Source: Bryobacteraceae bacterium (GTDB taxonomy: Bacteria > Acidobacteriota > Terriglobia > Bryobacterales > Bryobacteraceae). Taken from it: a DNA stretch of 64,000 nt. The DNA lies in the NCBI GenBank assembly GCA_041394945.1, contig JAWKHH010000001.1, positions 1,550,001-1,614,000 on the forward strand. Reading direction: 5' to 3'. Position numbers and translations under genes: made by a program. Under the pieces are notes generated by a model. The model did no database searches. It saw nothing but the letters and a program-made list of their open reading frames with translations, and was not told the DNA's origin. Below, piece after piece: positions 43,647 through 52,395 of the stretch (positions are counted from its first letter, which is position 1; each line of letters starts with the position of its first letter).

Positions 43647-44588
43647 TTACTCGGTCGGGATACGCTGCGAGTTGGCTTCAAGCCACGACGCGAAGGAGTG
43701 CAGCGCGGGATTGAGAGACCGGGAAAACGTGACGTCGCGCGCGGCCTGAAAAGCCGAGGCAAAGTCGCGGTTGAACTGGAACATGTTTCCCAGATCCTCC
43801 GCGCCGGGGAATCCGAAGCCGCGATACACCTCCGGCTCCAACGCGTTGTAGACGACTTCGATGCCGAGCGCCTTGGCCAACCCGGCAGCCATTTCGGCGC
43901 CAGAGAGATGCTCGCCGGCCACGCCCACCGTCTTTCCGATGAGCGCGTCGCCAGCCCGGAAAACACCAAGGGCGCAGCGGCCGATGTCCTCCGCCGCGAT
44001 CCCCGGCAGGCGTTCGTCACCCATCGGAAGGGCGATTGCGTACCGGCCATCCGGCCCTCTGCGCGGTCCCATGCCGAAGTGAATGAAGTTGTCCCAGTAG
44101 AACGATGTCAGCAGGAACGTGGTGGGCACACCGAGTTCCCGAAACACCTCGTCGGCTTCGCCTTTGGCGTCGAAGTGCGGCACCTTGTACTTGCCCATCA
44201 GAGTGGGCATTCGGTTATCGTCGAGCGGCACGAACTTCCGCGAGTCTTCGAGCGTAGACCAGATGACGTGCTTCACGCCGGCGTCTCTTACGGCCTTCGC
44301 GAGATTCGATGCCTGCCGCACTTCGCGCTCGGGCGAGAAGTGCTCCCAGAAATTGGTGACGAGGAACGCGCCGTAGGCGCCTTCGAACGCCGTCGCCAAC
44401 GAAGCCGGTTCGTCGGCGCTGGCCGCCACCACCTCCGCCCCGGCGCCGGAAAACGCCGCCGCCTTGTTCGGGTGGCGAGTAATGGCCCGGAGTTGGAACA
44501 ACCCGCTGGCATCGGCGGCGATGGCGCGAGCCAACCCTCCGCCCTGCGCGCCGGTTGCCCCTACGACCGCAAGAATCGGTTTTGACAT
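43647..44588 (-). CDS. NmrA-family NAD(P)-binding protein
   Basis: 313 aa cytoplasmic protein of the atypical short-chain dehydrogenase superfamily. The Rossmann start is KPILAVVGATGAQGGGLARAI, with the GATGAQG nucleotide-binding loop. AFLVTNFWEHFSPEREV, VKHVIWSTLEDSRKF and VPTTFLLTSFYWDNFIHFG are characteristic of NmrA/HSCARG-like sensors of the NADPH/NADP ratio. The catalytic Tyr-x3-Lys of classical SDRs is not evident, so it may sense redox state rather than catalyse. The ATG follows AGAGGA and lies 9 bp after the aconitase stop, probably in the same transcript. Confidence 0.85.
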   Translation of the reverse strand: MSKPILAVVGATGAQGGGLARAIAADASGLFQLRAITRHPNKAAAFSGAGAEVVAASADEPASLATAFEGAYGAFLVTNFWEHFSPEREVRQASNLAKAVRDAGVKHVIWSTLEDSRKFVPLDDNRMPTLMGKYKVPHFDAKGEADEVFRELGVPTTFLLTSFYWDNFIHFGMGPRRGPDGRYAIALPMGDERLPGIAAEDIGRCALGVFRAGDALIGKTVGVAGEHLSGAEMAAGLAKALGIEVVYNALEPEVYRGFGFPGAEDLGNMFQFNRDFASAFQAARDVTFSRSLNPALHSFASWLEANSQRIPTE

Positions 44589-44597
44589 TCGGTCCTC

Positions 44598-47231
44598 TTA
44601 TGCGAGTTGCCGCAGCACATATGGCAGAATGCCGCCGCTGCGGTAGTAGTCCGCTTCTCGCGGCGTATCCACGCGGACCTTCACATCGAACGCCGCCTTC
44701 GTACCGTCTGTCCGCGTTGCGGTAACCCGAGCCTTCTTTGACCCAGCGATTCCTTCGGCGACACCCTCGATGCTGTAAATCTCAGAGCCATCGAGACCGA
44801 GAGTTTCGCGGCTCTGCCCGGCTTCGAACTCGAGCGGCAGCACTCCCATGCCGACGAGATTCGAGCGGTGGATACGCTCGAAGCTCTCCGCGATCACCGC
44901 CTGTACCCCAAGCAGCGCCACTCCCTTCGCCGCCCAGTCGCGCGACGATCCGGAGCCGTACTCCTTGCCGGCCACGATCACCATACCCGCGCCTTCGGCC
45001 TGGTACTTCATCGCAACGTCGTAGATAAACATCTTGTCCGGCGACGACGGATGCTTGGACCAGCCGCCTTCCACGCCCGGAACCATGAGGTTCCTGAGGC
45101 GAATATTGGCGAGAGTACCGCGCACCATCACTTCGTGGTTGCCGCGCCGCGCGCCATAGGAGTTGAAGTCGGCGGGTTTGACGCCCAGCGAGATCAGGTA
45201 CTGCCCGGCAGGGCTGTCGACCGCGATATTGCCGGCGGGCGAGATGTGGTCGGTGGTGACCGAGTCACCCAAAACGGCGAGAGCGCGCAGGCCCGTCAGA
45301 TCGCGGACGCGAGTGGCCGGGTCGGCCATGTTGTCGAAGTATGGCGGCCGTTTGATGTAGGTCGACTTGTCATCCCATTCGTAGAGATCGCCGGCCGGGA
45401 CGGAAATCGCGTTCCACCGCGCGTCACCAGCGAACACGTCCGCGTATTGCTCGGCGAACATCTCCCGATTCACGAACTGCGCAAGCACGGCACGGACGTC
45501 CTCCTGGGACGGCCAGATATCTTTGAGATAAACGCCGTCGCCAATGGGTTCGTTGGTGAGGTCGATGTCCACCCGCCCGGCCAGCGCGTAGGCAACCACC
45601 AGCGGCGGCGACGCCAGATAGTTTGACCGCACAAGCGGATTCACACGGCCCTCAAAGTTCCGGTTCCCCGAGAGCACGGCCGCCACGTTGAGCTTGCCTT
45701 CCTTCACGGCGCCCGCAACCACGTCCGGAAGCGGACCCGAGTTCCCGATGCAAGTGGTGCAGCCATAGCCCACCAGGTGGAAGTTGAGTTTCTCGAGAGG
45801 CTCCATCAGGCCGGATGCGGTCAGGTATTCGGTGACCACCTTTGACCCCGGCGCCAGCGACGTCTTCACCCAAGGCTTCGTCGCCAGGCCTTTGGCCACC
45901 GCATTGCGGGCAAGCAGCCCGGCCGCCACCAGCACCGACGGATTCGACGTGTTTGTGCACGAGGTGATCGCGGCAATCACCACCGCGCCATCGCGCACGC
46001 TGAATCCGTTGGCGGGCGTTTCGCGCGGTTCGGCTCCCAGTCCGCCGAGAAAGCTTTGTTTCACGTCGGGCAGGTTGATTCGGTCCTGCGGGCGCTTCGG
46101 ACCGGCGAGCGACGGAACCACGGTGGCCAAATCGAGTTCCAGCGTGTCCGTGAAAATCGGGTCCGGCGTCGCATCGGTCCGGAATAGGCCCTGCTCCCTG
46201 GCGTAGGCCTCGACAAGCGCAATCGTCTCCGCCGATCGGTTCGTCAGGCGGAGATAGTCGAGCGTAAGATCGTCGATCGGGAAGAAGCCGATCGTCGCGC
46301 CATACTCGGGCGCCATGTTGGCGATTGTGGCGCGGTCGGCGAGCGACAGCGACGACAGGCCTGGCCCGTAGAACTCCACGAACTTGCCAACGACGCCTTT
46401 CTTCCGCAGCATCTGCGTCACCATCAACACGAGATCAGTAGCGGTAGCGCCCGCGGCGAGCTTCCCGTGCAGCTTGAAGCCCACCACCTGCGGAAGCAGC
46501 ATCGTCACCGGTTGCCCCAGCATGCAAGCCTCGGCTTCAATGCCGCCGACGCCCCATCCCACCACGCCAAGCCCGTTGATCATCGTGGTGTGCGAGTCCG
46601 TGCCCACCAGCGTGTCCGGGTACGCGCACGTAGCGCCGTCCTGCTCCGCCGTGAAGACAACGCGCGCCAGGTACTCGAGGTTCACCTGGTGAACGATGCC
46701 CGTTTCCGGCGGCACCACGCTGAAGTTCTGAAACGCCGATTGGCCCCAGCGCAGAAATGCATACCGTTCGCCGTTGCGTTCGTACTCGATCGCCGAGTTG
46801 AGGTCGAAGGCGTTCACGTTGCCGAAGTGATCCACCTGCACCGAGTGATCGATGACGAGATCGGCCGGGAAGAGCGGGTTGGCCAGCTTGGGATCCTTGC
46901 CCATCTTACGCAGCGCTTCGCGCATGGCGGCGAGATCGACCACGCACGGGACGCCGGTGAAGTCCTGCAGGAGCGTCCGCGCCGGCAGGAAGCTGATCTC
47001 CCGCTCCTCGGGCTTACCGGTCCATTTGGCGGCGTATTCGATGTCGGAAGCCTTCACCTGTACGCCGTCTTCCTGGCGCAAGAGGTTTTCGAGCAGGATC
47101 CGGATGGACACCGGGACACGCGACATCGGGCCGAGGCCGGCCTTCTCGAGGGCGTCCAAACGGAAGATCTTGTATACGCGTCCACCAACGGTCAACGAGG
47201 CGGCCGCTCCGAAGGAGTTCAGGTTGGGCAT
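44598..47231 (-). CDS. acnA: Aconitate hydratase A
   Basis: 877 aa TCA-cycle enzyme that interconverts citrate and isocitrate through cis-aconitate, with a [4Fe-4S] cluster. Cluster cysteines are visible in AITSCTNTSNPS and in GYGCTTCIGNSGPLP. Substrate-binding segments include VGTDSHTTMINGLGVVGWGVGGIEAEA, VTTDHISPAGNIAVDSPAGQY, FNSYGARRGNHEVM and GKEYGSGSSRDWAAKG. Length is normal for AcnA/IRP-type aconitases. It lies 15 bp after a 3-hydroxyacyl-CoA dehydrogenase gene and 9 bp before the NmrA-type gene, all on one strand. Confidence 0.96.
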   Translation of the reverse strand: MPNLNSFGAAASLTVGGRVYKIFRLDALEKAGLGPMSRVPVSIRILLENLLRQEDGVQVKASDIEYAAKWTGKPEEREISFLPARTLLQDFTGVPCVVDLAAMREALRKMGKDPKLANPLFPADLVIDHSVQVDHFGNVNAFDLNSAIEYERNGERYAFLRWGQSAFQNFSVVPPETGIVHQVNLEYLARVVFTAEQDGATCAYPDTLVGTDSHTTMINGLGVVGWGVGGIEAEACMLGQPVTMLLPQVVGFKLHGKLAAGATATDLVLMVTQMLRKKGVVGKFVEFYGPGLSSLSLADRATIANMAPEYGATIGFFPIDDLTLDYLRLTNRSAETIALVEAYAREQGLFRTDATPDPIFTDTLELDLATVVPSLAGPKRPQDRINLPDVKQSFLGGLGAEPRETPANGFSVRDGAVVIAAITSCTNTSNPSVLVAAGLLARNAVAKGLATKPWVKTSLAPGSKVVTEYLTASGLMEPLEKLNFHLVGYGCTTCIGNSGPLPDVVAGAVKEGKLNVAAVLSGNRNFEGRVNPLVRSNYLASPPLVVAYALAGRVDIDLTNEPIGDGVYLKDIWPSQEDVRAVLAQFVNREMFAEQYADVFAGDARWNAISVPAGDLYEWDDKSTYIKRPPYFDNMADPATRVRDLTGLRALAVLGDSVTTDHISPAGNIAVDSPAGQYLISLGVKPADFNSYGARRGNHEVMVRGTLANIRLRNLMVPGVEGGWSKHPSSPDKMFIYDVAMKYQAEGAGMVIVAGKEYGSGSSRDWAAKGVALLGVQAVIAESFERIHRSNLVGMGVLPLEFEAGQSRETLGLDGSEIYSIEGVAEGIAGSKKARVTATRTDGTKAAFDVKVRVDTPREADYYRSGGILPYVLRQLA

Positions 47232-47246
47232 GGATGAAATCCTATT

Positions 47247-48188
47247 TTATCGCCAGTTCCTCACCACTTCGAGCACGAAGCGGTCGCGCAGGGCTTTCAC
47301 GGCGTCCACGTCTTTCTTGGACCAGTCGTAGAACCCCCTGCCGGACTTCACGCCGAGATCGCCGCGCTCCACCCTATCGCGCATCGGCCGCGGAGCGCGG
47401 GGTTCGTTGCACAGGTCCTGCGACACGTAGTCCACGATGCTGAGCCCCATATCGAGCCCGACGATATCCTGATGCTCGAAGATCCCGTAGACGGGCAGGC
47501 GCAAGCCGAAGCCGTTCTTGGCCACCGCGTCGACGGCCTCCACGTCGGCGATGCCTTCGTCGATGATATGCAACGCTTCGCGCACCAGCGCCATCTGGAG
47601 CCGATTGCCCAATTGCCCGGGCGTGTCCTTCCGGACGATGACGGGGACCTTGCCGCATTCAGCGAGTTTCGCGTGCAGCGCCGCCGCCATGGCGCGATCC
47701 GTCTTTGCGCCGAGCACGATCTCGACGAGCGGCATCAGGTGCGGTGGGTTCCAGAAATGCGTGGTCACGACGCGCTCCGGATGCACGCAATCGCGCGCGA
47801 TGGCCGTGATGCTGAGTCCCGACGTATTCGACGCGAGAATCGCTTCCGGCCGCGTGAGCGTATCCATCTTCGCGAACAATTCCTGCTTGAAGGGGAGGTT
47901 CTCGGGCGCCGACTCCACTACGAGGTCCGCCGCGGAGATCGTCGCCTCGAAGTCCGCGCTTGCGGCGAGCAGCGATTCGGCGCGCGCGGCTCGTTCCCCC
48001 GTTGTGAGTCCGTTGTCGGCGAGCAGGCGCAGTTGGGACTTCGCCCTGGCCAGCCCGGCCTGCGCATTTTCTTCGGTGCGGCTGACGATGGTGGCGCGCA
48101 TGCCTCCCAACGCCAGCGTGAGCGCGATGCCCGGCCCCATCATGCCGGTTCCGATAGCAGCCGCGGTTTCGAATTTCGGCGTGGGCAA
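47247..48188 (-). CDS. 3-hydroxyacyl-CoA (3-hydroxybutyryl-CoA-type) dehydrogenase
   Basis: 313 aa NAD-dependent dehydrogenase. The N-terminal Rossmann motif is AAIGTGMMGPGIALTLALGG. The catalytic region has ASNTSGLSITAIARDCVHPERVVTTHFWNPPHLMPLVEIV, containing the conserved His-Asn-Pro segment. RLQMALVREALHIIDEGIAD lies in the C-terminal domain. It probably oxidises a 3-hydroxyacyl-CoA to a 3-ketoacyl-CoA. It begins with TTG behind AAGGGGG, 4 bp downstream of the small cupin-like gene. Its neighbours are metabolic (aconitase) and transport (MFS) genes, but no full beta-oxidation set is present. Confidence 0.88.
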   Translation of the reverse strand: MPTPKFETAAAIGTGMMGPGIALTLALGGMRATIVSRTEENAQAGLARAKSQLRLLADNGLTTGERAARAESLLAASADFEATISAADLVVESAPENLPFKQELFAKMDTLTRPEAILASNTSGLSITAIARDCVHPERVVTTHFWNPPHLMPLVEIVLGAKTDRAMAAALHAKLAECGKVPVIVRKDTPGQLGNRLQMALVREALHIIDEGIADVEAVDAVAKNGFGLRLPVYGIFEHQDIVGLDMGLSIVDYVSQDLCNEPRAPRPMRDRVERGDLGVKSGRGFYDWSKKDVDAVKALRDRFVLEVVRNWR

Positions 48189-48192
48189 GCGG

Positions 48193-48486
48193 CTACCGGC
48201 CCCCTTCTTTCAGTTCAATCAGCAGCGAGCGATAGGGCTTGGACCCGACGTTAACCAGCCGCGGAGCCTTCTCCGAACGGTCATGCCAGATCACCTCGCC
48301 GGACTTCCGCTTTCGAATCGTCTTCTCGCCGGTCACGGGGTCTGTCCGTTCGTATTCGCAATCGTCGAGGAAGACGATCACCTGATCGGTCGGGCGGATG
48401 TGGGGTTCGCGCGGAGAGCCGGGGTCGTAGCTCACCTCGCTCACGCGCACACGGACATTCTCAAGCAGTTGCTTTTTCGATGGCAT
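48193..48486 (-). CDS. Small cupin-like protein of unknown function
   Basis: 97 aa from ATG 48486, with AAGGAGTGGAG upstream. The longer frame reads back inside the MFS gene. The sequence is strand-rich: NVRVRVSEVSYDPGSPREPH, IRPTDQVIVFLDDCEYERT, KSGEVIWHDRSEKAPRLVNV and YRSLLIELKEG. This fits a single-domain cupin barrel. The His residues (EPHIRP, IWHDRS) could bind metal, but the full cupin signature is not intact. It overlaps the 3' end of the upstream MFS gene by 26 bp and is followed 4 bp later by the 3-hydroxyacyl-CoA dehydrogenase. A role in the same pathway is possible. Confidence 0.65.
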   Translation of the reverse strand: MPSKKQLLENVRVRVSEVSYDPGSPREPHIRPTDQVIVFLDDCEYERTDPVTGEKTIRKRKSGEVIWHDRSEKAPRLVNVGSKPYRSLLIELKEGGR

Positions 48487-49738
48487 CAGGCTCCACTCCT
48501 TTGGGGACGTACTCTTCGCGCACCAGGAACACATACGCGGCGATGCCGAGCATGAGGAAGAAACAGATGGCCAGCATCGGCGCCGTGTAGCCTCCGGTAA
48601 CCTGCTTCAGCCAGCCGGTGAGCAGCGGCGCGACGATGCCCGGGATGTTGGCGGCGCAGTTCTGCACGCCGACGATTCGGCCGATCGCCGCGCCGGGCAG
48701 CAGGGTTTGCGTAAGCGCCCAGTAGTTGGCGGTCATCATTCCGAGGCCGGAAAGGGAGAAGACGGCAAAGAACAGCGCGACCGATTCCGATTCGGCGTAG
48801 GCGCCGATCAACTCGGTGGACGCGACGAGAAACCCGGAAATGATAAACGCCTTGCGAACCCGCACCGGATCGCCGCCGCGCTCGATGAGCCGGTCCGCCA
48901 CCCACCCGGCCAGCGTCGCCACCACGGCCATGCCGGTGAAGCTGAAGAACGTGAACATGCCCATTTGCTTCAGGTCCAGGTTCCGCGCTTCCTTGAAATA
49001 GGCCGGCAGCCACGTCATCGCGTAGTAAACGAAGTATTGATAGCAGAACGTCCCGATGACGGTGCCGATGATCACCGGGCTTTTCATCACCGTCCAAAAC
49101 GGGACAGTGCTCGTACTGCCCGCGGCTCGCGCCTGAAAGCGTTCCAGATCGCGGTCGTCGTCGCGCACGAACAGCACCCAGGGAATCAGCCACAGCAACC
49201 CGCCGACTCCGATTATCAGAAACATGTTCCGCCACCCGGCGTTGGCCAGCAGGAACGTGGCGACAACCACACCGACGGCCGGCCCGATCTTCGCCGAAGC
49301 CATATAGAGCCCAATTACCAGACCGCGCTGGTTCTCCGCGCAGTTGAGCCGGATCCACCGCATCCCAGCCGGAGTCACCATCGCTTCACCGAGACCGAGC
49401 AGGAACCGGAGGGAGAAGAGCTGCCAAATGTTGGTGGTGAAAGCCGTCACTGCCGACAGCGCGCTCCACAGCAGAAATCCGGCGGCGTAGGGCCACTTCA
49501 CGCCGTAACGGTCGACGAACCAGCCGGCCGGGATCTGCAGCGCGGCGTAGGTCCAGAAGAAGGCGGACCCGAGGTTACCGCGGTCGACGTCTGAGAGATG
49601 AAAGAACTCGATAAAGTCGCTGGCGGCGAGCGCGACCGAGAGATTCACGCGATCGAAATAGGCGATGATGTAGCCGAAACATAACAGCGCAATGACGGCC
49701 CATCGCCGGCCTGCGCTCGTGGAGGCGGGTGAGGTCAT
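48461..49738 (-). CDS. MFS transporter (ACS/organic-acid type)
   Basis: 425 aa inner-membrane protein with about twelve hydrophobic segments in two halves. MFS signatures are visible: YIIAYFDRVNLSVALAASDF in helix 1, AGWFVDRYGVKWPYAAGFLLW after helix 2, and FSLRFLLGLGEAMVTPAGMRWI near helix 4. This is the layout of anion:cation symporters that carry sugar acids or aromatic acids. The ligand is inferred from family only. Its end overlaps the cupin-like gene, so the two and the dehydrogenase below probably form one transcript. Confidence 0.88.
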   Translation of the reverse strand: MTSPASTSAGRRWAVIALLCFGYIIAYFDRVNLSVALAASDFIEFFHLSDVDRGNLGSAFFWTYAALQIPAGWFVDRYGVKWPYAAGFLLWSALSAVTAFTTNIWQLFSLRFLLGLGEAMVTPAGMRWIRLNCAENQRGLVIGLYMASAKIGPAVGVVVATFLLANAGWRNMFLIIGVGGLLWLIPWVLFVRDDDRDLERFQARAAGSTSTVPFWTVMKSPVIIGTVIGTFCYQYFVYYAMTWLPAYFKEARNLDLKQMGMFTFFSFTGMAVVATLAGWVADRLIERGGDPVRVRKAFIISGFLVASTELIGAYAESESVALFFAVFSLSGLGMMTANYWALTQTLLPGAAIGRIVGVQNCAANIPGIVAPLLTGWLKQVTGGYTAPMLAICFFLMLGIAAYVFLVREEYVPKGVEPDAIEKATA

Positions 49739-49801
49739 GCCGGATCTGTCACCATATCACAGGCGCCGGTTTGGGCCGATCGCTCCCCGCGCACCATGCA
49801 A

Positions 49802-51061
49802 TCAAACCGGCTCGGCGTCTCGTTCCGGATTCACCCACAGCCAGGTGAACACGCCGATAAGGACCAGGAAGCTGGCGAAGTAGAGTCCGCCGGCCCAGCC
49901 GAACCGGGCAGCGATTAGCGGCGTGACCACCGGCGCCAGCATGCCGCCGACGTTGCCGCCGGTATTCATGATGCCGCCCGACGCGCCTGCCTGGTCGCCG
50001 CCGATGTCGATGGCGGTGGCCCAGAAGGGACCCTCCGCCATCGTGCAGCAGCCCAGCGCCAACGCGAGCAGCACCACGGTCGCCGTCACCCCCGCTCCTC
50101 TGGCTCCCAGAAAGAGCAGCACAGCGCTCAACGCCATGCCCGACATGCTCACCAGTTGCCGCCCCTTGCGCTTGCCGATGCGGCGTCCGGCGTGGTCCGC
50201 GAGCCATCCGCCAAGCGGCGACATCGTCGCCATGGCCACGAACATCGCCGTTGTCGCCAAGGCTCCCATCTCCGGACCCATCTTCCGGATCTCGCCGAAA
50301 TAGTAATAGATCCAGTAGAAGAAGATGTACTCAAAGTAGTTCAGCATGAAGTATCCGGCGGTCAACATCAGCAGGTCGCGATTTGCGAGCAAACGGCCCC
50401 AACCGGACGCTTTGTCTGGCTGGCGATGTCGCCGGGGCGCGTCTTTGGGAACCGCGAATAGCCAAACGAACAGCAGGAGCAAGGTAGTGATGGCTGCCAG
50501 CACAAACGCGCTTCGCCAGCCGAGCGAGCCGATGAGGCGCGTGAAGAGCACCGGCGAAATCGCCGCGCCAACGGCCGCGCCGGCCATGACGATCGACTGG
50601 ACGCTGCTCTGGGACGCGGGCGGGATGCGGTCCGCCGAGATCCGCGCGGTTGAAGGATAGAGGGGCGCGGTGGCCACTCCGAACAGGAAGCGGACGGCGA
50701 TGAAGGCGGCCGTGACGCCGAAGTACGCACCTAGCCCGGCCGGTCCACACCAAGAGGTGAGTGCGGTGAATGCGGAGGCGCACAGGCCGGCCACGAACAG
50801 TGTACGGCGGGCGCCGAACCGGTCCGCCAGCGCGCCGCCGAGCCCCATGCACAACGTGTAGCTGAGCAGGAACGCCGAGTAGACCGTACCCATGGAGGGC
50901 TCGGAGATCTGAAACTCCTTCATGATGCCCGGCCCGGAGATCGACATGATCGTCCTGTTGAAGTAACTCATGGCGCTGAGGGCGGTCATGAGCACAACCA
51001 ATCGGACCTGCACCGCGGCGGATGGATACGCGGTGCCGACGGATGCGGCCGGCGTCGACAT
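49802..51061 (-). CDS. MFS transporter (ACS/organic-acid type), second copy
   Basis: 419 aa, about twelve hydrophobic segments. MFS motifs: MSYFNRTIMSISGPGIMKEF in helix 1, LGGALADRFGARRTLFVAG after helix 2, AVRFLFGVATAPLYPSTARI in helix 4, and GGWLADHAGRRIGKRKGRQL between the halves. It belongs to the same broad subfamily as the adjacent transporter but is far from identical. The 63-bp gap to the next gene leaves room for a separate promoter. The ATG at 51061 faces the 311-bp intergenic region. Confidence 0.88.
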   Translation of the reverse strand: MSTPAASVGTAYPSAAVQVRLVVLMTALSAMSYFNRTIMSISGPGIMKEFQISEPSMGTVYSAFLLSYTLCMGLGGALADRFGARRTLFVAGLCASAFTALTSWCGPAGLGAYFGVTAAFIAVRFLFGVATAPLYPSTARISADRIPPASQSSVQSIVMAGAAVGAAISPVLFTRLIGSLGWRSAFVLAAITTLLLLFVWLFAVPKDAPRRHRQPDKASGWGRLLANRDLLMLTAGYFMLNYFEYIFFYWIYYYFGEIRKMGPEMGALATTAMFVAMATMSPLGGWLADHAGRRIGKRKGRQLVSMSGMALSAVLLFLGARGAGVTATVVLLALALGCCTMAEGPFWATAIDIGGDQAGASGGIMNTGGNVGGMLAPVVTPLIAARFGWAGGLYFASFLVLIGVFTWLWVNPERDAEPV

Positions 51062-51372
51062 TCATACATTGTGACAGCAGATCGGCGGCCCGTCGCCACG
51101 GGTCTGCCTGGGGACTCGCTCGAAGCCGAGGTCTGGTCGCCGGGGAATCAACCGCGAGGGACTTCAACCGCCGGAAAAGCAGCGGCGCGTCTCGGTAAGG
51201 CCGACCGCCACTCAATGCGCGTCTTTCTCGACAAACTAGTGTTCGAGGCATCCGTGAACAACGGAATGGCGGCCGCGACGGCGCGAAACTGCTTGCCATT
51301 CGGCCCTGGCGCATCAACCCGGCCGAGTTCGATTTGTCCCGATTCCGCGCGTGATAAGCTACGTGGACCGCC
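51062..51372. other. 311-bp divergent intergenic region
   Basis: It lies between the divergent starts of an MFS transporter (minus) and a methyltransferase (plus). A shadow frame crosses it, but I see no supported gene. A weak promoter-like pair, TTGTCC (51334-51339) and TAAGCT (51355-51360), sits just before the methyltransferase at a poor 15-bp spacing. No strong hairpin is apparent. Confidence 0.5.
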
Positions 51373-52380
51373 ATGCAGGACATCACCCCCGCGCGTTTCA
51401 TGCACGCCCTCAACGGGTACCAACAGACCGCCGCCCTCAAGTGCGGAATTGAGCTTGGCGTGTTCACGGCGATCAGCGCGGGCAAACACACCGTTGCCGC
51501 GCTCAGCGAAAGCTGTCACGCTTCGCCCAAGGGGATTCGCGTCCTGTGCGACTTCCTGACGATTAGCGGGTTCCTCACCAAAGATGGCGATCGGTACGGA
51601 CTCGCACCGGACAGCGCCGCGTTTCTTGACCGCCATTCGCCAGCCTATGTCGGCGGCGTGACGGCGCTGATGGCCGGCGACACGATCACGGGCGCTTTCC
51701 GGGAATTGACGACGGTAGTGCGCAAGGGCGGAACCGTCCTCAACGACGAAGGCGGCACAATGTCGCGCGAGCACCCGGTCTGGCAGGACTTCGCGCGGTC
51801 CATGGTGGCGATGATGATGCCTGCCGCCGAGGCGATCGCCGCGCTTTTGAAAGCGGAAGAAGGCGCGCCGATGAAGGTGCTCGACCTGGCGGCAGGCCAC
51901 GGATTGTTCGGCATCACGCTGGCCCGGCGCAACCCGAACGCGTCAATTCACGCGCTCGATTGGACAGCCGTGCTCGATATCGCGCGGGAACACGCCGTGA
52001 GCGCGGGCGTCAGTCGCCAGTGGAACGCGATCGAAGGCAGCGCATTCGAAGTGGAGTTCGGCGCCGGCTACGACGTCGTCCTCATCACGAATTTCCATCA
52101 TCATTTCAATCGAGGCGTAGTCGAGTCCCTGATGCGGAAAGTGCATGGCGCGCTCAAACCGGATGGCGTGGCGGTGACGCTCGAGTTCGTTCCCAACGAT
52201 GACCGCATTACGCCGCCCGAGGCGGCGAGCTTTTCGATGGTCATGCTCGCAACGACACCCGAAGGCGATGCGTACACCTTCGCCGAGTACGACGAGATGT
52301 ACAAGAACTGCGGCTTTTCGCGGAATGAGATGCACCGTCTCGAGCGGTCTCCCGAAGCGGTGATCCTTTCCTGGAAGTAG
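51373..52380 (+). CDS. SAM-dependent O-methyltransferase-like protein
   Basis: 335 aa cytoplasmic enzyme. The N-terminal winged-helix dimerisation domain (GYQQTAALKCGIELGVFTAI ... GIRVLCDFLTISGFLTKDG) and the C-terminal Rossmann methyltransferase resemble acetylserotonin/caffeate O-methyltransferases. SAM motif VLDLAAGHGLFGITLARRNP lies near residue 175. VVLITNFHHHFNRGVVESLMRKVH and GVAVTLEFVPNDDRITPP follow. The substrate is probably a small hydroxylated molecule; no biosynthetic gene set is present to name it. Confidence 0.85.
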   Translation: MQDITPARFMHALNGYQQTAALKCGIELGVFTAISAGKHTVAALSESCHASPKGIRVLCDFLTISGFLTKDGDRYGLAPDSAAFLDRHSPAYVGGVTALMAGDTITGAFRELTTVVRKGGTVLNDEGGTMSREHPVWQDFARSMVAMMMPAAEAIAALLKAEEGAPMKVLDLAAGHGLFGITLARRNPNASIHALDWTAVLDIAREHAVSAGVSRQWNAIEGSAFEVEFGAGYDVVLITNFHHHFNRGVVESLMRKVHGALKPDGVAVTLEFVPNDDRITPPEAASFSMVMLATTPEGDAYTFAEYDEMYKNCGFSRNEMHRLERSPEAVILSWK

Positions 52381-52395
52381 ATCGGCAGGAGTGTA

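Noticed and set aside
48461..51061. Recent tandem duplication of the two MFS transporters
   Set aside because: They share the subfamily layout but differ at most positions by eye, so a recent duplication is not supported.
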